NCBI GenBank assembly: GCA_963995525.1
Contig: OZ023217.1
Location: 4,521,840 to 4,585,839 of the forward strand
Direction: 5' to 3'
DNA from: Escarpia spicata
Taxonomy: Eukaryota; Annelida; Polychaeta; Sabellida; Siboglinidae
Length of the DNA stretch: 64,000 bases
The position numbers were made by a program, and so were the translations under genes. Positions 1 to 14,100 of the stretch are shown here, in pieces (position 1 is the first letter of the stretch; each line of letters opens with the position of its first letter). Under the pieces are notes generated by a model. That model did no database searches. It was not told the DNA's origin and worked only from the letters and a program-made list of their open reading frames with translations.

Positions 1-784
1 CAGAGCTCTTTTTTTATTATTGAACTTAGAGAGTTGACATTTTCAGAGGTTGTGAGCCTTGGTTAGAAACTGAGTGGGGATTTTTTTCCGAATTTTTTGG
101 GATTTTCCCACGGACATGGCGGTCATCTTAGACTAAACTATCGTTCCACTTATCTCAGTAACCAGTAGACATAGACAACCCAAATTTAGTGTGTAGTTAC
201 TCCATAGTATCCCAATAAAAACTGTCAAGAGTTTTCATCGATATTTCAAACAATGTTGTTTTGGTGAATTTTTGGAATGTTACATAATTTTTTTTTTAAC
301 GGAGGGCAAATTTTACATTCAAAATCCATTATGCAAAAACCAGGCAATATTTTCAGAAAAGTTACTTGACAGTTTTCAAGAGCATACTATCAAGAAACAC
401 TGTGGCAAGTTTCAAGCAGTTCTGTCAAGTAACAACTCAGAGAAGTGACACAGAAGACAAGAGGTGAAGGGGAAAACATGTCTCTGCATAAATCGTGTTC
501 AAAGTTTGGGTACATTGGTACACACAGTTCAACATCTAAAATGTAACCTAGATGAACAAAACTTTGCAGATATGTTCTCCAATGTATACTCTAGCAAACA
601 CATAGTTGAAGAATATTTCTACACAGAAATGTCAACAACTCGATGAATCGCAAGAAACCTCCAGATCTCCACATAATAATAAGTGATTTCATAAATATCG
701 GAATTACAATTAAAATATAGGATATATATCTGTCATCGTGCGTATATCACTGAGAAATGGAGGGTATGAAAATGCGTGACCCAC
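1..784. other. Intron sequence 3' of the last visible U2AF1 exon
   Basis: This stretch lies downstream (minus-strand sense) of a clear donor site closing the last visible U2AF1 exon, so it is read as intron running off the window. I see no Arg/Ser-rich exon here that could be the missing RS tail. It is AT-rich with short poly-T runs. The small open frames in it have no recognisable features. Confidence 0.6.
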
Positions 785-3700
785 CTCTTGCGCCTATTGC
801 CTCCACCGCCGCTGCCACCACCACCACCCTTGCGACCATACAACTCCCGTCTGAGTTCGTGTGAGATTGGTTTCAGATGCATGAAGTTGCAGAATCCACC
901 TCGGGTGCATTCCCTGTCGACACACATTTCGTTAAATAAGTTTCTCTTCTTTGTAATAAATAATGGCTTTATTTTAACATCATCAAATGTGGGGCACACT
1001 TGTGATCATGTATGGCCTAATTACTTGCAGAAAGTGTGCATTTTAAAATTCAATAAAAGGATGATAATAATAAAGTTACATAAAAATGGGCCAAGTGGCC
1101 CTGAAGTCCTTTGGACTAATACGTCTATATGTGACCCCGGCTGACCAAATGAGTGATAAGTCGGAAAAATTGTAACATTGTTTTCTTACATCCTTGTAAA
1201 GGTTTGGTAGGGTGCTTTACACGGTTTCAAAAAATATGACTGCTACAAAAATTTGCAAAGTTATGGAGCATTGAACATGGTAGGGATCAAAAAGTGAAAA
1301 TGAAGAAAACGGCTGTTGAAGTTTTACATTATATATGCAAATGGATTGCATGGAAATATTACATGCACAACATTCAAATGTGGCACACAGTATGTAATAT
1401 GTATGATATGTTGCAATGATACACTGGAAGTACAAATGTGCTGCTACAAAGACTTATCAAGTTATGCCAGATTATGTCTTCATGTGTAAAACTAAGAGGA
1501 CAGATTATTTGAGAGCAAAAGGTAGACTCACTGTTTGACACAGTTTAAAACCTACAGGCAACTGTCCAGTTTAACAGGGGTCTAGTGGCTTAACGCTGTC
1601 TGTTGACACAAGCTACTGCCAGTGACCAATTACACATTAGTCACATTTTCCATCAAACAATAGCAGGCAGAGAATCTTAGCTCCACAGCTGGGTGTAATA
1701 CACAACCAGAGCCACCACTGATTCATGGTCAAGTAGATTAGCTCAATGCACCAACTAAGACAATACACAACACTGTGAGTGACAGTATCCAGAGTGAGGC
1801 CTAAGCAGTGTCCTCATTGCAGAATAGATCAGTTAAACCTGCCAAGTGGGTGACATTCTGTACAAGTGTTCAAATAGGGGTATTGGTTGAATTGTATTTG
1901 TCTCGACGCAAAAGGCTTTATTGTGCCTTCATCGATTCTAACTTCTAAGAAAGCATTTGATTTAGTAGACCGGTCCTCCCTGTGGTCTAAGATAGTTTCA
2001 TGCGGTATTACTGGTATTGTGTTGAAAGTTGTATACAACATATACAAAAATGCTAAATCATGTATAAATCAGGGCCAGGCTGTGTCAGCCTTCTTCTCAT
2101 GTGATGTATAGGTATGGCAAGGAGAAAATTTGTGTCCTTTGTTATTTGCTATTTACCTGAATCATTTTGAACACTGTTAGTCACAATTATAACGGACTTG
2201 ACATGGCAGCTGGTGAAATTTACAACAACCTTAGGGATGATGATGTAGAAAATGTATGTTCTACTATATGCTGATGACACTAGAATGATTCAATCAAATA
2301 CAGATTTCTTGCTTGTGTATAGCAGAACTATGTCAACTCTTCTAATGGTTGACATTTGGTTGTTTCAGGTGTCAACTATATTGTGAATCTGTAATTATTA
2401 GTCTATATTGATACAATTGATTTACATAGTACCATGTCTGCACAAGGCATGGCAAGCGTAAACAGAACAGTAGAATGCATTTGATATCAATAAAGTGTAG
2501 GATATTTCACTCTATAGTTGTCCAGAATATAAATTGTCTATGTTTGTCACCTACCGGTTTCTACAGACAATATTTCTTTAACCAATATACACCAGTCACA
2601 CCATTTTATAATAATTAAATGAACATCAAAATAAACACAACTTGCAATTATAGAAAATCAAAAGTTTTGAAGATAAAAAGTGTTAGGCAACTGCTCAGTC
2701 TAACAGGGATCAAGTGTGTCTACTCTGCCTGGGCACTGTGACCAATTAAAGATTAGTCAAGGTCGCAATGGAACAGTAGCACTAGGCTGCAGAGATTAGT
2801 CATGGTGTTGACTTTGTGGCACATTAAACAAAATCTACTGTTGGGGGTGTCTACTCTGCCTGGTCCGATGTGACCAATTAAAGATTAGTCAAGGTCTCAA
2901 TGGAACAGTAGCACTAGGCTGCAGAGATTAGTCATGGTGTTGACTTTGTGGCACATTAAACAAAATCTACTGTTGGGGTGGTCTCAAGGGCCCTTCTCAA
3001 AACCACATCACTAGATAATGTAAAACTTTTGCACTTTGGGGGCCCCTTAGAATGATTCAATCAAATACAGATTTATTGTATATAGTGGCAGCACCCTAAG
3101 ATACATCTATGCAAAATTTTAGAAAAAAAGTTGCTGAACAGTTTTTGAAAAAATAGGCCAAATGTTACATTTGACCAGTTTTGGGGTCCTTGGAGGCCCT
3201 AGGGAGCCCTTAAAATGATTCAACCAAATACAGATTTCTTGTGCATAGTGGCAGTACCCTATGTGCACGTCTGTGCAAAATTAGAGAAAAAGTTGCTGAA
3301 CGGTTTCTGAGATACGGCAGCTAATGGCCAAAGGACTAAAAAGTATATAATTTTATTCACCAGAGATAATAAGATGATGTGTATTAATTGTAACTAAAAG
3401 TAAATCAACACCGAGTATATGGTGTAATAGAATTAGTAGAGTTGATAATGCTGCCATAAGCATCAGGGTTGGCACGTTTTTCCCACCCTGGTAAATACCG
3501 GTAAAACCTGCCCTGGGGAAAAACCCCAAATAATGGTAAAAACCGGGATAACTGAGAAAAACTTGTAAAAGGATTATATTTGAAGCTCCATTGCATTAAA
3601 AGCTACTGTACCATCACCAGAATGAATTAATATATATTATATATAAATGTGTATATATATAATATATTCCACCAAACAGCCCCAGACATGGATGTCACAC

Positions 3701-5135
3701 ATGATGTTAACTGACCAGTGCTTCAAGAACAAAATGCCTGACAGAATGTGTATGTCTAGTCTGGTCTACTGATACTGGGGTACAGGGCTTCTCAGTAGAA
3801 GATCCCTGCAGACTACAAGTTCAAACATTAAGTTGCAGCTGATTTTGGGCTCATAGAGACAGTGGCTACAGCTGTTTGTAGGGCCTTAGCCAGTTAGCAT
3901 GGTGTGGCTGGCAATGTTACAACTAATGTTTGCTGAGAGGGTGCAGTAGAACCTGCCCAGAGCTCAACATTTCCTTTGTTCCTTAAACAGATTGCAAATT
4001 GGCACCTGACAATACTGGTCAGGCTGTCTGACTTCAGTCACCATACTTCTTTAGCAGTACTCGGCACTGTTCCTTGTGAAAGTGACAATTATATTTATTT
4101 ACTCTCTGATGAATAACTCTTTCATCTCATTGACTTCATTAAACAAATACAAGGATACACCTGAACTAGTAACTAGTCAACCTGTTTGCAGTAGATGGAT
4201 ATTAACTATCTTTCTAAATGGATTAGGTTTAATTACAGGAACCAGACAATGGTAATCTCAGTTATGGACTTATTCCCGGATGGTACCGGTAAATATCGGA
4301 TTATCCCACTGCCCTGCTAAAACCGTTTTTTCCCGGAAATGCGCCAACCGTGATAAAGCAAAAGTAAATATAATATTTTAACCATTTCAGTGCCGATTTT
4401 CTGGCCACTCAGTTACCACTTAATACTGATTTTGTTTTGAGCTTTCAGTGAAACAGGGTAACACTTTTTAACTATTTACACAGAAGGGTGCATTTTTGTA
4501 ATAGGAATACCATATATATATATATATATATTAGTAAACTAAACTTATCAAAGAATACCACTAAGTACACAAATTGTGAGATTGGTTGCCATGGAAACCA
4601 GGAAATTCAAGATGATGGAACACAATATGTTTTGTCATGTTTCTCATAGAAAAATACATTTTTGAGTAGGAACATTACATACATTATGAAACCAAGAGTA
4701 TCAAGAAATATTATGGACATGTCTAGTATAACAACAGTTGCCAGACATCAGTAAAGGCAACATCAACGGTTTTGCCATGATGAAACTTTAACTGACATGA
4801 ATGACCTAGAACTGTGCCACATTCGTGAAAATTCAGTGTTGACGAGTTGTACTAATATTTTATAATGTATAATATTCAGTAATTTGTCACAGTAACTATA
4901 CAAATAATTATTAAATAATAAACACATCACGTCTGCACTAATTATCAGAGCTGGGGTCGATGATTACGATTACAAAACACTAGCATTGACTGGCCAGTGA
5001 GCAGTGAGATACCAATAAAAGTAAACTGCAATTAGCCATGGCCCATGTGCTGAGATTACTGACCAGAACACCAGAGTTTCTGTGATTATTGACTTATAAA
5101 TGTTTCTATTCATGAATGGTTGCATGCATGCATGC

Positions 5136-5166
<31 letters not shown>

Positions 5167-8100
5167 CAGTAGTCCCCTTCTTACATTCCCCGGATTACAC
5201 GGCCATATTTTTTATTGCATTAGCGTTGTCTAATACAAACCACCCCTCACTAGCGGCCACCCAGCTAACGTGGCCAATGGCTGGGATTACAGGAAGAGTC
5301 TACCCATCGGCAACAAGACAATGTCGATGTTTATAACAAATTAAGTAGCCCTACCATAGACACTCGTCGTGCTGAGTTGGCATTCGTACTAATGTTACAA
5401 ATTACATTATCTATGACAAATCAACTGTTATTTTCCATATAAATGATGTTTACTGTCTATGTTTTCTTTTCACATGCTAATAATTATCTTTATATGCACT
5501 AGATCACATATGCATCAGTGCATCATTTACATTTATTGTGCAGCTGTCTTGCAGGAGCAAGTCACTAAGTGTAATGATAAGTTTGTTATAAACATTGTTA
5601 CATTTTTATACATCATTTGTTTTTTTTAATGTATTAATACCTTGTTTGAGTTTTGATTTGCTGGGGCTGTAATTGTAAGTAATGTGTAACCATGTGAAAA
5701 TAAATATGGTTGCTGATATAAATGTAACTATTATTTATGTCGTGATGTTTTATCATGCATGTTACACCTAATATATATATATATATATACACACCGTATT
5801 CGTTCTATTAAGCGTACAGTACGCCTAGCAAGTATTTGAGACATGGAAATATGTAAAATTTTGTGTTTCAATAAATGTACAGGGTTGTTCACCCATTTTC
5901 TTTGGTTCCTGTGGTTCCCGAGTACAGCCATCTCAGCAGTCATGACTAGCAAGCGATTTATGCATCTCACATATGAGCAACTGGATACCAGAACACTATA
6001 AAAATCTAATAATTTAGATGGACCTTTCGACGTTGTTTAATCACCAAGCTTTGAACGTAGTGTGATATTGGTAAAAATTAAAACAATGATGGATTCAACA
6101 GTCAAGGTTGGCATTGAGATCACTATCACAGCGTTGGGTGCTGCTAAAAAGGTGGTGTACACTAATTAGGGCATGTACGCTTAATAGAACAAATACGGTA
6201 TGTATATATATATATATATAATTATAACCATTTGCTGATTAGCTTCTGTTTTGGTGAGCCACATATATATAATACATTTTGTATGTATATATATTTATAT
6301 TTATTATATATAATAAATGTATATATTATACATATGGTGAGCCTCGAGGGGGGTGCAGTTGGAGTTTTCGTGAGCCTCAGGGGGGTGCAGTTAGAGGGTT
6401 TTTGGTGAGCAAATGTCCACTGGGAAATTTGTTGGACAGATAAAATTGTGATCCTGATACACTAGAAATGTGGTGCTTAGCTAATTATGTCAGTATACTT
6501 GTAATGGTACAAAAGGTGTATTACATCAGAATGTCTCACCCAAGTGCCTACAATGCCTGAAGCCCACTAAGCACTCACTCTCCCACACTGGGCAATAAAC
6601 AACAGCACACAGCCCTGGCCACACTAAAACTGACCAACAATAAACTATGGCTAAGAGTGACAACTCCAGCCAGTGGTACACTGACCTAAATTCAGTGCCA
6701 GGCCAGCCACCCCAATGATCAAAGATAAGGCAATATCCAGTTATAAATAGAGATCAGTGCAGGAGGCTTACAGCAGTAGGGAAATACTAGGACAATTTAG
6801 CATTTTGGGGGGCCCTGAGGTGCCCTTAGAGTGATTTAATCAAATACACATTTCTTGTGTATAGTGGCAGTAACATAAGATACGTATATGCAAAATTAGA
6901 GAAAAAGTGCTGAAGAGTTTTTGAAAAAATTGGCAAAATGTTAAAATTTATCAGTTTCGGGGCCCTTAGAATGATTCAATCAAATACAGATTTCCCGTCC
7001 ATAGTGGCAGTACCCTAAGATATGTCTATGCAAAATTAGAGAAAAAGTTGCTGTATGGTTTCTGAGATATGGCAGCTAACGGCACACGACGGACACAGAG
7101 TGATGGGATAAGTGCGTTGGACCTTCGGCCCAAAGGACTAATACAAATTCAATTCTGAATATGCACCAGTAAACAAATGGGCAGTTTCAAATAGAAAAAG
7201 TATATAAATAAAGGGCGTGGCATTGTGGACCTACTATTGGAAATAGAATCGGCTCACCCCATTTCATACTGACGACAGCAAGCCTCGCGGAAGTCAGTGA
7301 CGGGTGACAGTTCAGCATGAACGGGTCTGGTGTTGAACCAACGGTTGTTGAGATCAGCCACGGCTTTCTCTGCACTCTCCTCTCGGTGGAACTACACACA
7401 ACAGGCACAAGTCAGTTATGAATGGGTCTGGCATTGAACCAACGGTTTTAAAATGTTCATTAAACACATTTTGGGCAGTCAGTATGTTACAATAGATATA
7501 GTTTATTCTGTATAACTTGATTGTATGATAAAAATCAACACAATATCCCCTTTTAATGACACACTCCGATAAAACTTCATCCACAGATATCGTACATCAT
7601 CGACAGCTGTTTGTGAACTTACTGAACAGCAAAGTTGATCATTATAATCAGATAACAGTTAAATGATATATATATAACTTCTTGTGTAGCAACGAACCAA
7701 CTGACATTGTGACTTCATTACCTTCACGTAGACATTTCCGACAAGGTGATCTCCAAGGTTGTCACAAACATTCATCTCTTCGATCTCGCCATACTGAAGG
7801 GAAAATGTAACACGTTAAAAACAATAAACTACAGCAGTAACATAAAATCACATGTATGCTCCACACAGTATGAATGTAGTTTGTACATTTCGGTTAAATC
7901 ACACTATCACATTCACATCACATGCTCCCTAGGCCTACATTTTTTAAGTAAAAGTAAGTCAAGTTTGTGGCATATGTACTGTACATAGTAGATTATGGCA
8001 ACACCAAAAATGATACATTTGATTATATGTCTTGTTTCCCTACACTCTCTTTCAGAGCATTAAGGTGGCTGCACAGGCTATTATATGCTTCTTTTGAATT

Positions 8101-11100
8101 AATCATTTATAATATAAATACTCCAGACCAAAAAGAATTTATCTTTTATGTTGTTTAGAGATATTTAAATGTGTTTAAAGACAATAAACAAATATATGTC
8201 AAAAATCACCTTAAAATTGCATTTTATTTCATTTTGAGAAACTCCCCAAAAGAAAAATTTGTATGGTTGTAAGTACAAACATGTTATTGACATTCAAACA
8301 GGGTTTTTTGTAAACAAATGCATATAAAGTTTGATTTTTAACAATTTGTTAGACACTTCTATTACTAAGGTTTCCCCCCCAAGATTTTCCTGCCAAGTTG
8401 TCTCATGATATTGCGGGACTAGCGGAAGCTATGTGACTGATTTAAGTTGTTATGATAAATTGTAAAACTCTTTCATATATCGATATTCTAGTGATATTAT
8501 GAGATTATACACGTTACTTTATGTAGCTGGATACAATATATGTTTGCTATGTATGTTTATTGGTGTAGATTATCTCCCGTTGGTTGCATTCGATATAATT
8601 ATTCTGAAAACGAGCCCAAGCTTGGCGAAACCTAGTCGACTTGTAGGCCCATTCGCATTCGTTGTTTTGAATAAAATTTGATTCATGTGGAACCGTAAGA
8701 TAACAGCTTGTTCCTCTATGATGACTAGTGTTTGTGTTACATCGGAATATTGCACAATAACTCATTCTGACGCTTGTTTCGACCCAAAAGCTATCCTTGT
8801 AAAGATGCTCTAAATGCATGGAAAGGGTCGGCCTGATGCGTGTTTGAGTCATAAGTGACGCCACATCTCGGCATCCCAAAAATTGCGCCAATAATATGCA
8901 TATTAGAAAATGTCCGGATGCACAGCATAAAATGTGGAATTTCTAATTCATTGAATCTTTTATTTTTTTGGCTTGGTGGACGTGGAAATAGATAGCAGGA
9001 TGTAATATAACATGAATTCAAGCAATAGATGTTTTTATTCCATTTAATTATTTACATCATAGCTTTTGCAGTCCAATCGCGATTTTAGGTTCAACTTGAA
9101 ATGTGTACACAAGAAATACAGGGGCACTGCTAATGACACCAGTCTCATTGCCAAATAGGTGAAAAAACATCTGACAGATTTGATATTAACAGCATTATTC
9201 CAATATATGGATGTTTTATTTCTTAACGAACATTTCTTTTGTTGTAGTTCACATTCACTTATCAGCGATAGAAATAAGCCAGAATATTTACTTGTCCGCT
9301 GGACAAGTAAGTTTTGAAACCTACTTGTCCGCCAAAACTTTAACTTGTCTGAGTGGTCGTGAAGGGGAATCGAAGCTTCGGAAAAAACGTAAAAAGTATG
9401 TCTTATTTTTATGACAACAACACAATGTTCCTGCTGTTTCGTTGCATGTACATATGAATGACTTGTGATCAGACACAATTTGATTTAATCTTCAAATTCT
9501 AAAATTGCAAAATTATATTTGCAACTATTTTCCAGTCCATTATTATTCATCACAAATATTAAAAGTAGACACATTACATGATGTATTCCAATATTTTAGT
9601 GATGCTAATATGAACGCTTTTATTAATAACAAATAATTATTACGATGATAGGAATGAAACACTTGTTTTCCTTGCTATTTGTTTTATAATGTTGCAAAAA
9701 CTGTTTATGTTTAATATGGTATTTATAATTATATATATATAAAACATATAACACTGCTGTAAAATGTTGGCATCAGTTTGTCATTGAAGACACCACTGAA
9801 CCAGGAACATGACCAATGCAAAGCCAGGAGATGTTGTCACAAAAATCATAATAAACTATAATATAATCTGATAATATTTTGTTAAACCTCTATGAACTTC
9901 AATATTAACAAAGTTCTGTATTTTACAAACGAAGATAATATTCAATTGATCGTCAGCAAACGCATATTTTTTTCTAAATGTTATATTACCATTTCAATGA
10001 TGACAAAACAGTTTTAACGGTGCCTGAATTACATTTACCAGGCGGAAAATAATTTATAGATTTAGTTACGTTGTATTGTTGCTGCCGCACGCAGACCGCC
10101 ATAGTTGGCGGAAGCCAACATGTCAACGGCGGTTGGCGCCCCGTCCCCGGCTGCACGTCTTGCATAATTCGGTTTCGAAAACTCGCAATTTATGGTTAAA
10201 ATAAATATTACAAAGATACAACAACACTTCTGAAATTTCATTAATATTCCGTTTATCAACCAGCACGATAGATTTACCGGAGAGAGCCAGTTACAAGTTT
10301 TGAAAATTGTCACTGATCTGGATCGGCTAACGTTCGATGACTTGGAAGACTGCCAAGTTTGTGTGGGTTAGGCATAATAATTATTAAAACTATATAATTA
10401 TTCAAATAACAGATAGCGATACAAAGTCTACTATTTCCAAAGTTCATCAAATATGATCCATCAGTGGGAGCAAGTTGTACGTCGGCCAAACTGAACGATT
10501 TACGATTCTGTGAAATACAGGCTAGATCAACAATGGCTGTTGCCGAGTCTGTCCTGCGCGTATGACAGAGCTAGGTCAGTGCGCTCAGCGGATGACCCTG
10601 TTAACGCAGGCACTAAACTCGAACACTGACGTACAACACACTGGCAACGGAACGACAACACACTAACAAAATTGGAACGCGCGCGATTGCTAGCGAACTT
10701 CATTTACGTTTGAATTTCCTCAAATAAAAAGTTTGCAATGTTGCACGCTTCACTATTTCATGTAAATTTTCACTTATCCACCGGATAACCATGTAGAGTC
10801 ATTTTACATGTCCGGGCCAAAAATCACTTGTCCCGGACAAACGGACAAGTGCTATTTCGAACGCTGTTTATATAATATGACATACCTTTATTTCTAGTTC
10901 CACAAAGACTTCTTCAAAGAAGTCATCGTAATGTGTCTGCATTTCCACATCGGACACATGTACTGCAAAGAATTGTTGATACGGCTCATGTTACACAAGA
11001 TATGATATTTATAAATTACAACCACTGGGGGAACAGTATATCATGTAAATACTATTAAATACATCTGCCACCTACCATTCACTTTTATGTCACATTGCAA

Positions 11101-14100
11101 GATACTGATATATGAACTAAATTAATTACGTTTTGCAGAACTGCTGCTAATTTTCCATGAAAGATGCCAAATACTGCTTCAAGAAATCCATGAAAAACAC
11201 CACAAACAATATACTGTTTACCATGAAGATGATATCTGCTGTGTATGGTCAAGATACTGAGAGAAAAAATTTAGAAACCTAACAACCGCATGCACTTGCA
11301 GGAGAATTTAAATGCTACCCAGTCAAATTATCCATCGGTCTGATATTGTTAATTCCCATGGACACGTAACATGTGACAGAATGGGGATTTTAATTTGTTA
11401 ATTTTAATTAGATCTATGTTCATTGCTAATTACGTTAGGGGTATTTATGGTGAGATAACATTCTATTATGAAATTGAGGCCACCAAAAACAGCACAAAGC
11501 TAACATTACGATTTTGTGTGTGAAATTGCATTTGTTATTCCTTTCCATAATTTTTCAAATATTATATATATATATATATGTTGTCATGGATATGCTCTTC
11601 TGCAAACCGCCTGTCAACAAATTATTATTGAAATGACCACTTGCAGCATCACGGGCTGTTTCACACAGCCTCTAGTAAACGACTCTCTAACATTACAAAT
11701 ACACAACCATTTAACAAGCAACACCCCCCACAAAATTTTATTAAAATAACTGGAGGATACTTATCTGGCATTATGCACTTGCATCATCAACACTTACTGT
11801 GGGAGCCATCTGCGGTCTGGGCTGTGTTCTGTGGGTTGATGTACAAGTTCTGCAGTAAAATCGTCTACAACAAATGTTCATGTATCATTAAGTGCTCAGC
11901 ATTATATTGGCTGTATCTATTCATGTTTTTCTTTCAATATGTACACATTTCATTCCTGTCTTCACCATCACCCAGTATACAACCAGTGCATTTAATATTT
12001 AATTCCACTGCACCAACAATGCATATTTAAATAACAAACTGAAAGGCTTTTAACTTGATAGAACATGTGTGTTGCTCATGATGTTAAACACTGTACAATA
12101 GACAATAACACCTACTAGGTGTTATTGTTTATTGACTATTGTACACAGTATTTAGTTTTAGTTGTCAACTACTTGAACTTTTAATATAAACAGCATTCAG
12201 TACACGATATATAAGGGGCATGCATTATGCGAGGCAAGGAGCCAACTGTACCTGGCTAAAAGACGGCTTGTTGTGTAGACGAGAACATCGCTCTCCGTGT
12301 CGACAAGCTCCAATTTTGAAGTAAAATGAGCAATTAACTCTAAAAATGTAAAACAAAACATTAGTGTTTGTTACATATTGATACTCAAAGCCTATTAAAA
12401 TGGCCAACATTCAGAAGAAAAAAAACAATAATTACAAAACTAAAAGATGCGGGATTGCGTATGTAAGATATGTGAGGAGAAGTTTGGTGGTTGCAGCAAT
12501 GTAGTAGGCACTTAAACAAAAAATTAAATATCATGCTAGAACATTTGGAATGGGCTTAAATTAAAGGTAATAGGTTAAGGATCACATAACTGTTTATTTT
12601 ATTAAGATACCTTTAATAGATCAAAAGATATTGCGATTTTAAGACGGAAAAACAGCATCATTTTTGTGTATCTCTTACAATGGCAAAATGAACTCATTTT
12701 TGTGTTTTCTATAGGTAAATATTTGCTTTAAAATGTAATAACTTTTTTATTTATACAGATATTTAAATACTGTCTTCAGGGTTTCAAACACATTGACAAG
12801 AGTAATAAATTTATAATATTTAATATTTTTAGTACTAATTATAACCAAATTAATTAGTTAATTTTAGTTATGTAGCATGCAAAACTCAACAGACCGAAAC
12901 GCTCCAATTAAAGGCCATAATGTCCATGATTATAAAGATTTTATACATATTATGCAATGTGTATAACCACATTAATAATGGTAATAAATATGCATTAAAA
13001 AATAATTTATAAATAATAATTATTTCATTAATTAGTCAATATTGGGTAATTAGCGCACAACCTCGACAGACCAAAACATGTCAGTAAAAGGCCATAATGT
13101 CCATGACTATGAAGATATTTATACATATTATGCAATGTGTATAACCACATTAATAATGGTAATAAATATACATTAACAAATTATTTAATAATTTATTTAA
13201 TTAGTCAATATTGGCTAATTAGTGCGCAACCTCGACAAACCGACACATTTCATTAAAAGGCCATAATGTCCATGATTATGAAGATATTTGTATCATTTAT
13301 GAAAGCAGTAAACCACATTAATTATAGTAATAAATATACATTAACCAGTCATTTCACATTAACAGTAACTTAATTAATAAGTTAATATTGGCTAATATTA
13401 GCACGCTAATGACTGACCACTACATTTCGATAAAAGGCTGGAATGTCCATAATTATGAAGACAGTTATATAATTTATGCAATGTTTACCACCACATTAAA
13501 CATTATAATAAATATACATTAACAAGTCATATATATCATTAACAATAACTTTATTAATAAGTAAATATTGGCTAAATAGCACACAAACTCAACAGATCAA
13601 TACAGTAGTCATACTTCACTGTGTCTATGTGTGACTGTGTCCTGACAGGTTGGATGAATGTTGCAGGCTCAGTACAGTCCAGTAATAAATTGTCACTGCT
13701 TCATAATGTAATGTTCTGCATTTCAACAAGAACTTGATGAAGTAATGTTCATGAATTGTTCACAGTATTCCGTCGCTGGACCCAAATGCGCCAAATGCAA
13801 GACTGCTGCCTGTGTTACTCCCCACAGGAGTCAAGTCATGAAGAAGAAGTCTGGTGTGCTCACAATGCAGTCTTTTTGTAATATTGGCAGTTGATTGTCT
13901 CATAGTTTAATGCCAGTAGACTGCAAGATCTGTGCAGCTTGGTTCATATTTCAGTATCTTGTAGAAAAACGTTGTGTTCGTCAACATGATGTCTATAAGT
14001 AATGTTCATGTCGTGTTGAATGGACACCGTTCAATCTAGATATCAGATATATAATCAGCAAGATTAAATGTGTATGTATGCAGGCATGTGATGAATGTCA

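Noticed and set aside
8547..8891. 114-codon minus-strand open frame
   Set aside because: Lies within a U2AF1 intron, shows no recognisable motif and overlaps other chance frames.
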